Assembly: GCA_021604525.1 (NCBI GenBank)
Contig: BQJD01000001.1
Span: forward strand, 205,060 to 269,059
Direction: 5' to 3'
DNA length: 64,000 nucleotides
Source of the DNA: a marine bacterium B5-7
Lineage (GTDB): Bacteria; Pseudomonadota; Gammaproteobacteria; Arenicellales; CAJQKF01
Shown piece by piece: positions 35,755 through 46,621 of the stretch (the first letter of the stretch is position 1; every line of letters starts with the position of its first letter). The position numbers and the translations under genes were made by a program. The notes under the pieces were generated by a model, which ran no database searches, was not told the DNA's origin, and saw only the letters and a program-made list of their open reading frames with translations.

Positions 35755-36975
35755 CTAGTCAGTTTGTTTACGCGCCGCTTCTTCCACTTTGGGTACTACC
35801 CAATCAAACAGACGCGGGTCAAACTGCTTGGGAAGAATGTAATCCGGACCGAATTCCATTTGCTCAACGCCGTAAGCTTCAAGCACTTCCGGTAATACCG
35901 GTTCACGAGCGAGTGAGGCTAGTGCATCGACTGCGGCTAGCAGGATCGACTGATTGATGTATCGCGCGCGTGCGTTCAATGCACCGCGAAAGATGAAAGG
36001 AAAACACAGCGCATTGTTTACCTGGTTAGGATAATCAGAACGACCTGTAGCGATAATGCTGCCAGGCTTCGCCTCGTAGGCATCAGCGGGGTCGATCTCC
36101 GGATCCGGATTCGACAACGCGAAAACAATGGCCCGCTTGGACATTCGTTTGACCATTGCCTTGGAAACCAGTGAAGGTCCTGATACACCGATCAACACAT
36201 CGGCCCCAAGCATTGCTTCGTCGAGTGTCCTAAGTGGTGTGTCGATCGCAAAAGCTTCCTTATAAATATTGAGATCGTCTCGACCGGTGTGAATTACGCC
36301 ACGGCTGTCCACCATGACGATATTCTGTTTCATGGCGCCTCGTGCGATCAACAGTTTGGATGTGGCAATTCCAGCCGCCCCGGCACCGAGCACTACAATA
36401 CGAACATCTTCGATTCGTTTGCCCTGGATTTCCAGTGCATTTATTAATCCAGCACAAGTAATCACGGCCGTGCCGTGCTGATCATCGTGAAAAATTGGAA
36501 TTTCAAGACGATCGCGTAGTGCCTGCTCGATGACAAAACAGGCCGGTGCGGCTATGTCCTCGAGATTAATACCGCCAAAGGTCGGTGCAATATTCACTAC
36601 AGTCTCGATAAACGCCTCGGTGCTAGGTGCATTGACCTCGATATCGAACACATCGATATCAGCAAAACGCTTGAAAAGCACCGCTTTACCTTCCATGACC
36701 GGTTTACCAGCGAGCGCACCGACCCGACCCAGACCGAGCACTGCCGATCCATCAGTAATGACTGCAACCAGGTTGCCCTTATTGGTGTAACGGTAGGCAT
36801 TCTCGGGGTTTTCGTGGATTCGGCGAACTGGTTCAGCCACCCCTGGTGTATAGGCAAGGGATAAATCCAAAGATGTCGTAAATGGCTTGGTCGGTTGAAT
36901 GGAAATCTTTCCAGGTCGGGGAAGTTCGTGATAGTCGAGCGCCTGTTGGGACGATATATCACTGTGATCGTTCAT
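35755..36975 (-). CDS. maeB: NADP-type malic enzyme (short form)
   Basis: Oxidative decarboxylation of malate to pyruvate. The N-terminal malic domain (LDLSLAYTPGVAEPVRRI, VAVITDGSAVLGLGRVGALAGKPVMEGKA) and NAD-binding domain (VVLGAGAAGIATSKLL, FALSNPDPEIDP) are intact. It is 406 aa and lacks the phosphotransacetylase-like C-terminal extension of long MaeB proteins. NADP preference is inferred from the family. The TAG stop is the TAG of the CTAG abutting MITE copy A. It starts with an ATGA overlap on the sulfurtransferase gene. Confidence 0.93.
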   Translation of the reverse strand: MNDHSDISSQQALDYHELPRPGKISIQPTKPFTTSLDLSLAYTPGVAEPVRRIHENPENAYRYTNKGNLVAVITDGSAVLGLGRVGALAGKPVMEGKAVLFKRFADIDVFDIEVNAPSTEAFIETVVNIAPTFGGINLEDIAAPACFVIEQALRDRLEIPIFHDDQHGTAVITCAGLINALEIQGKRIEDVRIVVLGAGAAGIATSKLLIARGAMKQNIVMVDSRGVIHTGRDDLNIYKEAFAIDTPLRTLDEAMLGADVLIGVSGPSLVSKAMVKRMSKRAIVFALSNPDPEIDPADAYEAKPGSIIATGRSDYPNQVNNALCFPFIFRGALNARARYINQSILLAAVDALASLAREPVLPEVLEAYGVEQMEFGPDYILPKQFDPRLFDWVVPKVEEAARKQTD

Positions 36976-37868
36976 TCACCCGGCTCCATATCGCCGACCG
37001 ATGTCATCTTCGTTTCGACCGGGCGAGCAGCATCATCAACCCATTGACTGAACGATCCGGGGTAAAGACGTGACCCGTGTAATCCTGCGATTTCCATGGC
37101 AATCAGGTTATGACATGCAGTCACGCCGGAACCACACATGTGAATTACCCGTGTTGGATCAAACCCACTGCCCAGTATCGATTCAAATCGCATACGCAAT
37201 TCGTCTTCGGATCGAAAAGTTTTATCCGAATTCAGGTTATCTGCAAATGGCGCATTTATAGCGTGTGGCACGTGTCCGGCAACCGGATCAATGGGTTCCC
37301 TCTCGCCGTTGTATCGTTCGACTTCGCGAGCATCCAGTATTGTAAGATCGGATTTTCCCGAAGCGATATCCATGATCGTATCGATCTCTTCGGTCGCAAT
37401 CCTTGCTGGTGTTCGAGTAATGGTTCCTCGTGTGGTCATGGCGTTGACTTTGTTAGCAGTCGATTCCAATGGGTATTTCGCACTCGACCAGGCATTAAAT
37501 CCGCCATCGAGTAAACGGGCGTTTTCGATACCCAGCCAACGCAGCAACCACCAAAATCGCGACGCCAGCGCACCACCGACATGATCATAGCCAACCACCA
37601 TGGAAGTATCGTTAACGCCGTGGCTTTCCAGCCAACCGATAAATCGCTCGCGATCAGGAAGTGGGTGACGACCGGCGTGTGGTTGACTGGTGTCGGACAA
37701 ATCGAGGTCGAGATTGGCGTAATACGCTGAAGGAATATGCCCCTCATCATACAGACGCTTACCTTGTGCTGGGTCCATCAATGAAAACCGGCAATCGAAA
37801 ATCACCGTGTCCAGCTGTCCGTAACATGATGCGAGAGTTTCGGTGTTAATAATTGGGAGGTTATCCAT
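36972..37868 (-). CDS. sseA: 3-mercaptopyruvate/thiosulfate sulfurtransferase
   Basis: Two-domain rhodanese-type enzyme of 298 aa that moves sulfane sulfur to thiols or cyanide. The C-terminal active loop is HMCGSGVTACHN, with Cys as nucleophile; CGSGVTA is the loop type of mercaptopyruvate sulfurtransferases rather than thiosulfate-specific rhodaneses. The N-terminal non-catalytic rhodanese domain has VIFDCRFSLMDPAQGKRLYDEGHIPSA. First gene of a two-gene unit with maeB, with which it overlaps by four bases. Confidence 0.93.
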   Translation of the reverse strand: MDNLPIINTETLASCYGQLDTVIFDCRFSLMDPAQGKRLYDEGHIPSAYYANLDLDLSDTSQPHAGRHPLPDRERFIGWLESHGVNDTSMVVGYDHVGGALASRFWWLLRWLGIENARLLDGGFNAWSSAKYPLESTANKVNAMTTRGTITRTPARIATEEIDTIMDIASGKSDLTILDAREVERYNGEREPIDPVAGHVPHAINAPFADNLNSDKTFRSEDELRMRFESILGSGFDPTRVIHMCGSGVTACHNLIAMEIAGLHGSRLYPGSFSQWVDDAARPVETKMTSVGDMEPGE

Positions 37869-38176
37869 AGACGCTATAAATTTCCAAAACCTGGGCTATA
37901 AACAAAGGCGATAAACAGGGCAATAATGAAAGCTCAATATATTAAAAGACCTGCTATGGAGATAGTTTATTCGCGGGTAAATGTAACCTTGGGCAAACCT
38001 GCCATGCCAATAGCGGCAAATGGCGAAAAAAGATTTAGCGTCGGTCCGCTTACGAATTGTTCTTCAAATTGATATCAATCGGTGGCGATAATCAGTTTCT
38101 TTTCTTCAAGGTAGTAAACCACAGTCATGCAAATCTGGTACCCAAATCACAAATTCGGGCGGTAATTTGGCAGTTA
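37869..38176. other. Non-coding stretch upstream of the sulfurtransferase gene
   Basis: About 308 bases between the sulfurtransferase start and the tRNA-Ser 3' end. It must hold the promoter of sseA-maeB on the minus strand and the tRNA trailer, but I saw no hexamer pair good enough to call and no gene. Confidence 0.4.
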
Positions 38177-38267
38177 TGGCGGAGAGACAGGGATTCGAAC
38201 CCTGGGAAGGCTATGAACCTTCAACGGTTTTCAAGACCGCCGCTTTCGACCACTCAGCCACCTCTCC
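38177..38267 (-). tRNA. tRNA-Ser (anticodon UGA)
   Basis: A 91-base class II tRNA. The acceptor is GGAGAGG with TCTCTCC, the D region is TGGCTGAGTGGTCGAAAGC, the anticodon arm is CGGTCTTGAAAACCG with TGA at the anticodon, a long variable arm is present, and the T arm holds TTCGAAT. CCA is encoded. Reads UCA and related Ser codons. Confidence 0.97.
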
Positions 38268-38601
38268 TGTAAATATCGCAACGCACAATTTAAAAAACCG
38301 ATCCGACCACTCACCCTCTAAATGCGCGCAACCGTCACATAAACCATACTACTAACATGAATTTGTACTTGACCAGTCGCTCCAGCTACATTTTCACGGT
38401 ATTCTGCATAACACAGATATCAAGGGAAATCGCAACTTTCAGTATAAATCTGGACGAAATACAACAATCCTGGCTTTGCACAGTGGGTGTTTCAAACCGG
38501 CAGTAATGCGATGCAACGGTAATTTGCCGAACACTCGCAACAAGTTGTAATTATATGAATTTTCACCCATATTCTCTACCCGTTGATTACATCTATTACA
38601 C
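38268..38601. other. Non-coding stretch between tRNA-Ser and the BI-1 gene
   Basis: About 330 bases with no plausible gene. It is A/T-rich. It should contain the tRNA-Ser promoter near 38275-38310 on the minus strand, and the BI-1 promoter begins at its right edge; nothing else was recognised. Confidence 0.4.
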
Positions 38602-38629
38602 TTGATTTTCCATCAATAGATGCTACTTT
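38602..38629 (+). promoter_or_regulatory. Predicted promoter of the BI-1 family gene
   Basis: TTGATT (38602-38607), 16 bases, TACTTT (38624-38629), ending 37 bases before the ATG at 38667. Confidence 0.4.
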
Positions 38630-38666
38630 AGTGGTTGCTAGTTAATACTTTTTGGAGATTTACGCG

Positions 38667-39338
38667 ATGAGCAGAGTTAATCCAGCCGTAACCCGTGCGG
38701 GTATCAGCGGTATTGAAGTCAACAAAGTGTTGAAAAACACTTATATGCTGCTTTCCGCAACATTGTTGTTCAGTGCCCTCACAGCCGGGTTGTCCATGGC
38801 GTACAACTGGCCATACCCCGGCATGATTTTAACGATGGTCGGCTATTTTGGACTCCTGTTTGCTACTCAGCGATTCAGAAACTCTAGCCTGGGTCTGGTA
38901 TTCGTATTTGCGCTGACCGGATTCATGGGTCTTACACTTGGGCCAATTATTAGCTTTTACGTAAAATCCATACCAAATGGCGGCCACCTTGTAATGACCG
39001 CCATGGGTGGTACCGGTGTCATATTCCTCGCCCTATCTGGATATGCGCTTACCAGCCGCAAGGATTTCAGCTTCATGGGCGGTATCCTGATGGCAGGTAT
39101 CCTGGTTGCGTTTCTTGCGGGTATTGGTGCGGCAGTATTCTCGATTCCAGCCTTGTCGCTGGCAGTTTCGGCGATGTTTATTCTGCTGATGTCGGGCATG
39201 ATCCTGTGGCAAACCAGTGAAATTATTCACGGCGGCGAAACCAACTACATCATGGCGACCATCACCTTATACATCACCATCTATAATCTGTTCCTCAGTC
39301 TGTTGCAGATTCTCGGAATTTTTGGTGGAGACGATTAA
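38667..39338 (+). CDS. Bax inhibitor-1 (YccA/YbhL) family membrane protein
   Basis: Inner-membrane protein of the BI-1/TMBIM family, 223 aa with about seven predicted membrane helices. It begins MSRVNPAVTRAGISGIEVNKVLKNTYMLLS, typical of YccA-like members. E. coli YccA modulates the FtsH protease; whether this one does is unknown. ATG 38667 is preferred to an upstream in-frame TTG at 38652 because GGAG lies about 10 bases before it. A strong terminator follows, so it is a single-gene unit. Confidence 0.93.
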   Translation: MSRVNPAVTRAGISGIEVNKVLKNTYMLLSATLLFSALTAGLSMAYNWPYPGMILTMVGYFGLLFATQRFRNSSLGLVFVFALTGFMGLTLGPIISFYVKSIPNGGHLVMTAMGGTGVIFLALSGYALTSRKDFSFMGGILMAGILVAFLAGIGAAVFSIPALSLAVSAMFILLMSGMILWQTSEIIHGGETNYIMATITLYITIYNLFLSLLQILGIFGGDD

Positions 39339-39394
39339 CTGTTGAGTAACATATGAGCCGATCCCCAGACTTCAACACTGGCGATTGATATAAC

Positions 39395-39428
39395 AAAAGC
39401 CCCACTTTTCTTCAGGTGGGGCTTTTTT
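39395..39428. terminator. Strong bidirectional Rho-independent terminator
   Basis: AAAAGCCCCAC, loop of about 10 bases, GTGGGGCTTTTTT. The stem is G/C-rich with a T-run on the plus strand and an A-run giving a T-run on the minus strand. It ends the BI-1 gene (plus) and metY (minus). Confidence 0.95.
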
Positions 39429-39469
39429 ATTCAGCTCACTAACAAAGGGAATCCTGGACAACAGGCAAG

Positions 39470-41268
<1,799 letters not shown>

Positions 41269-41314
41269 CGATATTATTCCGTATCAATTCCTGGCATTAC
41301 AGATAACTGTACGA

Positions 41315-41899
41315 TTACCACGACACGGCGCCAAGTTCGAAAAAGGTCCCTGCGCTCTCAATACCGAAAACCTGTTTTCCATTATTACTATGCTCACACC
41401 CAAGATCGGTTAGTCGATAAAACACACTACGCGTGAGTCGTGCAACGAGTTGATCACGTACACGAATATAAGGGATTTCTGTATCACCGTTCGGGGGTAT
41501 TGCCATCCATAGTGGATGTTTGTCATCAAGCTGCACTTTCTGATTTACATTGGTACCGAATATAATCAGTTGGGAGTCATCGGTCACGGAGCATTCAAAA
41601 TCAGTCGCAATAAAAGGTGCATCCTCAACCGTGATTCGTAATTTCTCACTCGGTGAAACCAGATAATACTGGTCGTCTTCACAGATCAATACTTTGGCCA
41701 GCAGGTTAACCAGCCGTTGACGTTTAAATACAGTGCCCTGGTAATACCATTTACCGTCGGCACGAATGACAAGATCCATATCGCGAGCTGTCGATGGTTT
41801 CCAATTAGCGACGGGGGGCAATGACTGTTTCTGCAATTCATTAAGGAAATCAGTAAATCCCGAGCTATCTGTCTGACCATTTATACGAGGTTGATTCAC
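41315..41899 (-). CDS. DUF1285 family protein
   Basis: Uncharacterised cytoplasmic protein, 194 aa. Conserved signatures include MDLVIRADGKWYYQGTVFKRQRLVNLLAKVL at about residues 41-71, DDQYYLVSPSEKLRI, DAPFIA and the middle VRDQLVARLTRSVFYRLTDLG. It lies 11 bases downstream of the thioesterase gene and is probably in the same transcript. No function can be stated. Confidence 0.88.
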   Translation of the reverse strand: MNQPRINGQTDSSGFTDFLNELQKQSLPPVANWKPSTARDMDLVIRADGKWYYQGTVFKRQRLVNLLAKVLICEDDQYYLVSPSEKLRITVEDAPFIATDFECSVTDDSQLIIFGTNVNQKVQLDDKHPLWMAIPPNGDTEIPYIRVRDQLVARLTRSVFYRLTDLGCEHSNNGKQVFGIESAGTFFELGAVSW

Positions 41900-41910
41900 G
41901 CTACTGTGTG

Positions 41911-42306
41911 TTAGCTCTGAGAAATCGGTCGTGGAATACCCGCTGCATCTACCGCAACAAAAGTATATAAAGCTTCGGTTACTTTCTCTTCGCTATGTTC
42001 CGGGCTGCCGCGTCGGATTACCCAGGTTTCAATTCGCACAGCAATAGATGTACGCCCGAGTTTGTCGGTTGTGCAGTAACAACTCACCTGGTCTCCAACG
42101 TGTACCGGCTTGTAGAAAGTCATGGCATCTACAGCAATGGTTACTACCCGACCAGCAGCAATATGTGAGGCGTAGGTACCACCAGCCAAATCCATTTGAG
42201 ACATCAGCCAACCACCAAATATGTCTCCATTGGCATTGGCATCGGCGGGCATGGCAACAGTTCGAAGAGACGGAATACCACCGGCAGGCCGGGAATCAGT
42301 ATTCAT
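41911..42306 (-). CDS. Acyl-CoA thioesterase (YciA-like hot-dog fold)
   Basis: Hydrolyses acyl-CoA thioesters. The 131 residues form one hot-dog domain with the YciA signature ADANANGDIFGGWLMSQMDLAGG (the Asp in GDIFGGW region is catalytic in the family) and DAMTFYKPVHVGDQV. Its ATGA overlap with the AhpD-like gene upstream, and two CoA ligase genes further upstream, suggest a shared concern with acyl-CoA handling. Confidence 0.9.
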   Translation of the reverse strand: MNTDSRPAGGIPSLRTVAMPADANANGDIFGGWLMSQMDLAGGTYASHIAAGRVVTIAVDAMTFYKPVHVGDQVSCYCTTDKLGRTSIAVRIETWVIRRGSPEHSEEKVTEALYTFVAVDAAGIPRPISQS

Positions 42307-42881
42307 CGCGGCTCTCGAGCCATATTATAAAACTCCTTATTGGGACGTATGCTGATTAAATTCGCCATTCGATTTGATAAGGCAAAAAAAGCAGTTATCG
42401 CCCCAATATCCCAGACGTCCTCACGACTGAAGCCATGATTAGCCAAAACTCCAATATCCTTGTCGGTAACCGCAACGGAATGTGTTGCGACCTTGAGCGC
42501 GAACTCAAGCATCACTTTTTGTCGTTCGGTTATATCGGCTTCGCGATAATTTAACGCTACCTGATCCGCGACAAACGAATTCTTCTCGTAGATTCTTAAT
42601 ATTGCGCCGTGAGCAATTACACAATACAAGCACTGATTTGCACCGCTGGTTGCAACAACGATCATCTCCTTCTCCGACTTGCTCAATCCGCCTTCGCGAA
42701 GCATCAATGCATCGTGATAATCGAAAAAAGCACGAAATTCATCAGGACGATGGGCAAGCGCTAAAAAAACATTGGGAACAAACCCGGCTTTCTCCTGAAC
42801 ATCGAGTATACGTTGACGAATATCCTCATCGAGCGATTCGAGTGCCGGGATCGGATAGCGACTGACGGTTGAGTCGTTCAT
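42303..42881 (-). CDS. AhpD/carboxymuconolactone decarboxylase-like peroxidase-related protein
   Basis: 192-aa all-helical protein of the peroxidase-related AhpD branch. The redox motif is NQCLYCVIAHG (CxxC followed by His), with the surrounding LSKSEKEMIVVATSGAN typical of the family. Members reduce peroxides or accept electrons through the cysteine pair. It starts 62 bases from MITE copy B and overlaps the thioesterase gene. Confidence 0.9.
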   Translation of the reverse strand: MNDSTVSRYPIPALESLDEDIRQRILDVQEKAGFVPNVFLALAHRPDEFRAFFDYHDALMLREGGLSKSEKEMIVVATSGANQCLYCVIAHGAILRIYEKNSFVADQVALNYREADITERQKVMLEFALKVATHSVAVTDKDIGVLANHGFSREDVWDIGAITAFFALSNRMANLISIRPNKEFYNMAREPR

Positions 42882-42943
42882 GATGTGTTCGTAAACTTAA
42901 ATGATCTTGAATAATCGATGACGTTAAGACAACAAGTCTCCAG

Positions 42944-43079
42944 AACCTGTCTTAAACTGAGTGAAGGCTGCCAAGACAAGGCAAATGGCAGGGGAAACGC
43001 GCAGTTTACATATGTAAATGAGCATTTGAACAAGCAGATAACACCGTATTGGTGGGCTGCAACCATTTTGAGATAGGTC
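42944..43079. repeat. MITE-like 136-bp element, copy B
   Basis: Begins AACCTGTCTTAAACTG and ends, read inwards on the other strand, GACCTATCTCAAAATGG. It is the same length and orientation as copy A and alignable from end to end with scattered substitutions. The flanks are CCAG and CTAG. It lies between the 3' end of the phenylacetate-CoA-ligase-like gene and the start of the AhpD-like gene. Confidence 0.8.
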
Positions 43080-44321
43080 CTAGTCGTACTCACGGACATC
43101 CTCAATTACCTTGCCATCGTTGGGAAGCGAATCTGCGTCGACAAACTCCACACCAGCACGAACCTTGCAAAGCTCACGTATCGTATCTATCAGGCTGGAT
43201 TCAAGGGACTCATCGGGGTTTTCAACGAAACATCGCAGGATGACAACGTCCTGCTGATCTTCATTTGAAACCAGTAATCGGAATTGCTTCACTGATTCAT
43301 GACGAGCCGCGACCTCATTGACCTGCTCCGGTCGAATGAACATGCCACGAACCTTTGTCGTTTGGTCGGCACGCCCCATCCAGCCCTTAATTCGCTGGTT
43401 GGTGCGACCGCAAGGACTTACTCCAGGCATGATGGCGGAAAGGTCGCCAGTAGCAAAACGAATCAAAGGGTAATCCGGGTTTAGTACTGTAACGACTACT
43501 TCGCCTACTTGTCCGGGGCTGAGTGGTTGTCCACTGCCCGGTTGAACAATTTCAAGAATGACGTCTTCATCCATGATCATGCCGTCAAGGGCGTGTGTTT
43601 CATAGGCAATTAATCCGACATCAGCAGTCGCATAAGTCTGAAAAATTTTAATCCCGCGTTCGCCTAGTTCCTTGCGAAGACTTTCTGGTAAAGCCTCACC
43701 TGATACTGATGCCTGTTTAATACAGCTTAAATCCCGGCCAAGACTATCGGCACGATTGAGCAGGATATGTAAAAACGATGGCGTGCCGACATATCCATCG
43801 GGTTTTATCGCCTCGATGACATCTATTTGCTGTTCTGTTTGCCCAACTCCACCAGGTATAACACCACAACCTAAGGCAAAAGCCCCTGATTCCAGCATGG
43901 AACCGGCAGGAGTTAAATGATAGGAGTACGTATTGTGAATGATTTGACCGGCTCTGAATCCGGCTGCAAACAACGCTCTTGCCAATCGCCAGTAGTTGGG
44001 TCGGCTGATTTGCGGTTCAAAGATTGGACCTGGGGATGCAAATATTTTTTGCCATGACTCCCTGGGCGCAGCTACCAAATCACCGAACGGTGGGTCTTGC
44101 CGTTGACGTTCGACCAGGTCGGATTTACGCGTGAGGGGTAAAGTAGCCAATGAGTCACGGTCAGTGACTTCTCGAGGGTCGATATGTGCCAGGATGAGTC
44201 CATAAGCCTTGGTGTTATCGCGTGCATGCGCAACGTGTTCGGCTAGTCGAGTAAAGAGTTCACTTTCTCGCTGCTCCGGATCGCGCGTCTCCCGCGCATC
44301 GTAGAAGCGTGTGTCGTTCAT
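43080..44321 (-). CDS. Phenylacetate-CoA ligase-like AMP-forming enzyme
   Basis: Member of the PaaK branch of adenylate-forming enzymes, 413 aa. Landmarks are SVSGEALPESLRKELGERG, FQTYATADVGLIAYET (the acidic A5 region), LIRFATGDLS, and IKGWMGRADQTTKVRGMFIRPEQV. It would activate an aromatic or other carboxylic acid to its CoA ester. It is the last gene of the uptake operon that starts with another CoA synthetase at 51534. The substrate is unknown. Its TAG stop is the TAG in the CTAG flanking MITE copy B. Confidence 0.88.
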   Translation of the reverse strand: MNDTRFYDARETRDPEQRESELFTRLAEHVAHARDNTKAYGLILAHIDPREVTDRDSLATLPLTRKSDLVERQRQDPPFGDLVAAPRESWQKIFASPGPIFEPQISRPNYWRLARALFAAGFRAGQIIHNTYSYHLTPAGSMLESGAFALGCGVIPGGVGQTEQQIDVIEAIKPDGYVGTPSFLHILLNRADSLGRDLSCIKQASVSGEALPESLRKELGERGIKIFQTYATADVGLIAYETHALDGMIMDEDVILEIVQPGSGQPLSPGQVGEVVVTVLNPDYPLIRFATGDLSAIMPGVSPCGRTNQRIKGWMGRADQTTKVRGMFIRPEQVNEVAARHESVKQFRLLVSNEDQQDVVILRCFVENPDESLESSLIDTIRELCKVRAGVEFVDADSLPNDGKVIEDVREYD

Positions 44322-44381
44322 TTACTGTTCCGTGCGATACGTTGTATTTGTTCGACTGAATGATTAAGCGCGATGTTCGAA

Positions 44382-45200
44382 TTATGCGAGCCAGCGTTTT
44401 CTTCGCCGATAGTGTTTAACGTCGCGAAAGCTCTTGCGATTGCCGCCACTCATGCCAAGGTAGAACTCTTTTACATCCTCGTTTTCAGCAAGCATTTTAG
44501 CCTCACCATCCATCACAACACGTCCGTTTTCAAGGATGTACCCATAGGTGGCATATTTCAAGGCTATAGTCGTATTCTGTTCAGCCAGCAGAAAGGTCAC
44601 ACCTTCTTTGCGATTTAATTCGGAAACTATCTCAAATATTTCATCAACAAGCTGTGGGGCGAGTCCCATGGATGGTTCGTCAAGAAGTATGAGTCGCGGA
44701 CGAGCCATTAATGCCCTGCCAACAGCTACCATTTGTTGCTCTCCACCCGACGTATATCCCGCTTGGGAACGACGGCGCTCTTTAAGACGCGGAAAGTAGT
44801 TATAAACTTTATCGAGATCGGCCTCAATTCCGCTTCGGCCATCCTTGCGTGTGTAGGCGCCGGTTAACAGATTTTCCTCAACGGTTAGATGTTCAAAGCA
44901 ATGGCGACCTTCCATTACCTGTACAACTCCACGCTTAACCAGTTCACTCGGTGATAGCTGATCAATGCGTTCGCCACGATATTCAATAGACCCTTTACTG
45001 ACTTCTCCTCGTTCTGTACCGAGCAGATTGGATATTGCCTTGATAGTAGTCGTTTTTCCGGCACCGTTTGCTCCGAGTAACGCGACGATTCCACCTTCCG
45101 GTACTTCGAGCGATACGCCTTTCAACACCAGAATGACGTGATCGTAGATCACCTCGATATTGTTAAGCTTGAGAATGATTTCGTTGTTATGTGTCATCAT
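44382..45200 (-). CDS. livF: Branched-chain-type ABC transporter ATPase LivF
   Basis: Second ATPase of a HAAT/Liv-type importer. Walker A LLGANGAGKTTT, signature YTSGGEQQMVAVGRAL (Tyr-Thr in place of the common leading Leu-Ser), Walker B LILLDEPSMGLAPQ and the switch region LLAEQNTTIALK. A longer frame from 45245 runs into the terminator-like hairpin, so ATG 45200 is preferred (272 aa; ATG 45197 is equally possible). The basic tail (YRRRKRR) is unusual. Downstream of the binding protein. Confidence 0.92.
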   Translation of the reverse strand: MMTHNNEIILKLNNIEVIYDHVILVLKGVSLEVPEGGIVALLGANGAGKTTTIKAISNLLGTERGEVSKGSIEYRGERIDQLSPSELVKRGVVQVMEGRHCFEHLTVEENLLTGAYTRKDGRSGIEADLDKVYNYFPRLKERRRSQAGYTSGGEQQMVAVGRALMARPRLILLDEPSMGLAPQLVDEIFEIVSELNRKEGVTFLLAEQNTTIALKYATYGYILENGRVVMDGEAKMLAENEDVKEFYLGMSGGNRKSFRDVKHYRRRKRWLA

Positions 45201-45218
45201 TGATTTATGAAAAGATGA

Positions 45219-45238
45219 GGCGGCCGTTTGAGGCCGCC
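45219..45238 (-). terminator. Attenuator-like hairpin between binding-protein gene and livF
   Basis: GGCGGCC, 6-base loop, GGCCGCC, followed on the minus strand by TCATCTTTT. A short, very G/C-rich stem with a weak T-run after the binding-protein gene would let the binding protein be made in excess while some transcripts read on into livF. Confidence 0.6.
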
Positions 45239-45261
45239 CCATCAATGGACCATTGATGTGT

Positions 45262-46557
45262 TTATTTGCAGTCGCGCGGAGTAATATTATTTTCTTTAGC
45301 GTAAGCTGCAGAGTCCTCAGCGATTAGTGCATCGACAACTTCTCTGTCAGCACCTACAAAGTCGGTAATCAATGACCAACTCTTGGTTTTTGCATTCCAT
45401 TGCTGGATAGCGCCCAAGCCTGGTCCTTCATGATTTGCACAAGTCACCTTGACCTCCGGACCAAAGTTATCCAGACCAAGTTCCGCCATGCGAGCGTTAG
45501 TGACTTCCAGTGCTTCCATACCATCACGCATTTGACCGGGGGTGATCGACGATGTGCCGGATATTTTCTGCGCAGTTGCAGCGGCTTCGGAAGCTAACAT
45601 GGCGGCATACAAACCACGATTGTAAAGCACTGTGCCTAGATTAGATCCATCTCCAGCGGCTTTACCGGTGTCGACAACATACTTTTTAATATCATCATAG
45701 ATCGGGTAATCGCTGCCCACTCCGTGGAACGCAATGGCCTTGTAGCCATCTGCGCCATCGCCTGCTGGTAAGACATCATTCTCGGATGCCGACCACCACA
45801 CACCGATAAAGTGATCCATCGGAAAACGAATATTTGCCGCTTCCTGAATTGCTACCTGATTCATGACGCCCCAACCCCACATCATGACGTAGTCGGGTCG
45901 TTCTCGTCGTATCTGCAACCACTGGGATTTTTGTTCCTGGCCGGGATGATCAACTGCCAATAGTGTCAACTCGAAGCCATGTTTTTTGGATAATTCTTCC
46001 AGTGTGCGGATAGGTTCTTTGCCATATGCCGAGTTGTGATAAACAAGAGCAATCTTCTTACCCTTGATGTCGCCACCTTCCTGATCAATGATGTGTTTCA
46101 CAATAATTGATGCCGCATCCCAATAGGTGCCTGGATAATTAAAAATGTGACTAAACACCTTGCCGTTGGCTGCGGAAGTACGTCCATAACCCATGGAGTG
46201 CACCGGGATATCGTCCGCTGTTGCCTTGGGTATGAGTTGATAAGTTATACCGGTCGATAGCGGTTGATAAACCAGGGAGCCTTCACCCTTGGTGGACTCG
46301 TAGCACTCGACGCCTTTCTCGGTGTTATAACCGGTTTCGCACTCGATGACCTTGATCTTTTCACCACCAATGCCACCATCACGTTCATTCAGCAAGGTGA
46401 AATAGTCGGCATAACCATCGGCAAAAGGTATACCGTTTGGTGCATACGGACCCGTTCGATAACTGAGTGACGGAAACACCAGATCCGCCGAGGCTATGCC
46501 TGAGCCCAGGACGAATGTTGCCGCCAGGGCGAGGGTTGTAAACTTCTTTTGCTTCAT
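45262..46557 (-). CDS. ABC transporter substrate-binding protein (Liv/HAAT type)
   Basis: Periplasmic solute-binding protein of the type I branched-chain/aromatic family, 431 aa. The signal peptide is MKQKKFTTLALAATFVLGSG with cleavage after ASA. The mature start LVFPSLSYRTGPYAPNGIPFADGYADYFTLLNERDGGIGGEKI is the usual ligand-binding entry. ATG 46557 has AGGAGG seven bases upstream and replaces a longer frame without a signal peptide. The neighbouring CoA ligases suggest a carboxylic-acid ligand rather than leucine or valine, but this is inference. Confidence 0.92.
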   Translation of the reverse strand: MKQKKFTTLALAATFVLGSGIASADLVFPSLSYRTGPYAPNGIPFADGYADYFTLLNERDGGIGGEKIKVIECETGYNTEKGVECYESTKGEGSLVYQPLSTGITYQLIPKATADDIPVHSMGYGRTSAANGKVFSHIFNYPGTYWDAASIIVKHIIDQEGGDIKGKKIALVYHNSAYGKEPIRTLEELSKKHGFELTLLAVDHPGQEQKSQWLQIRRERPDYVMMWGWGVMNQVAIQEAANIRFPMDHFIGVWWSASENDVLPAGDGADGYKAIAFHGVGSDYPIYDDIKKYVVDTGKAAGDGSNLGTVLYNRGLYAAMLASEAAATAQKISGTSSITPGQMRDGMEALEVTNARMAELGLDNFGPEVKVTCANHEGPGLGAIQQWNAKTKSWSLITDFVGADREVVDALIAEDSAAYAKENNITPRDCK

Positions 46558-46621
46558 CTTGATTCCTCCTAGAGAGTCAAAAACATTGCCCAAAAGGACT
46601 TGGACATTATAACGGCCGCTA

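Noticed and set aside
36972..37868. Tandem rhodanese domains as a gene fusion.
   Set aside because: Two rhodanese domains, the first inactive, is the normal layout of this family.
38177..38267. tRNA-Ser as an integration site.
   Set aside because: No copy of its 3' end, integrase or foreign-looking block follows in the window.
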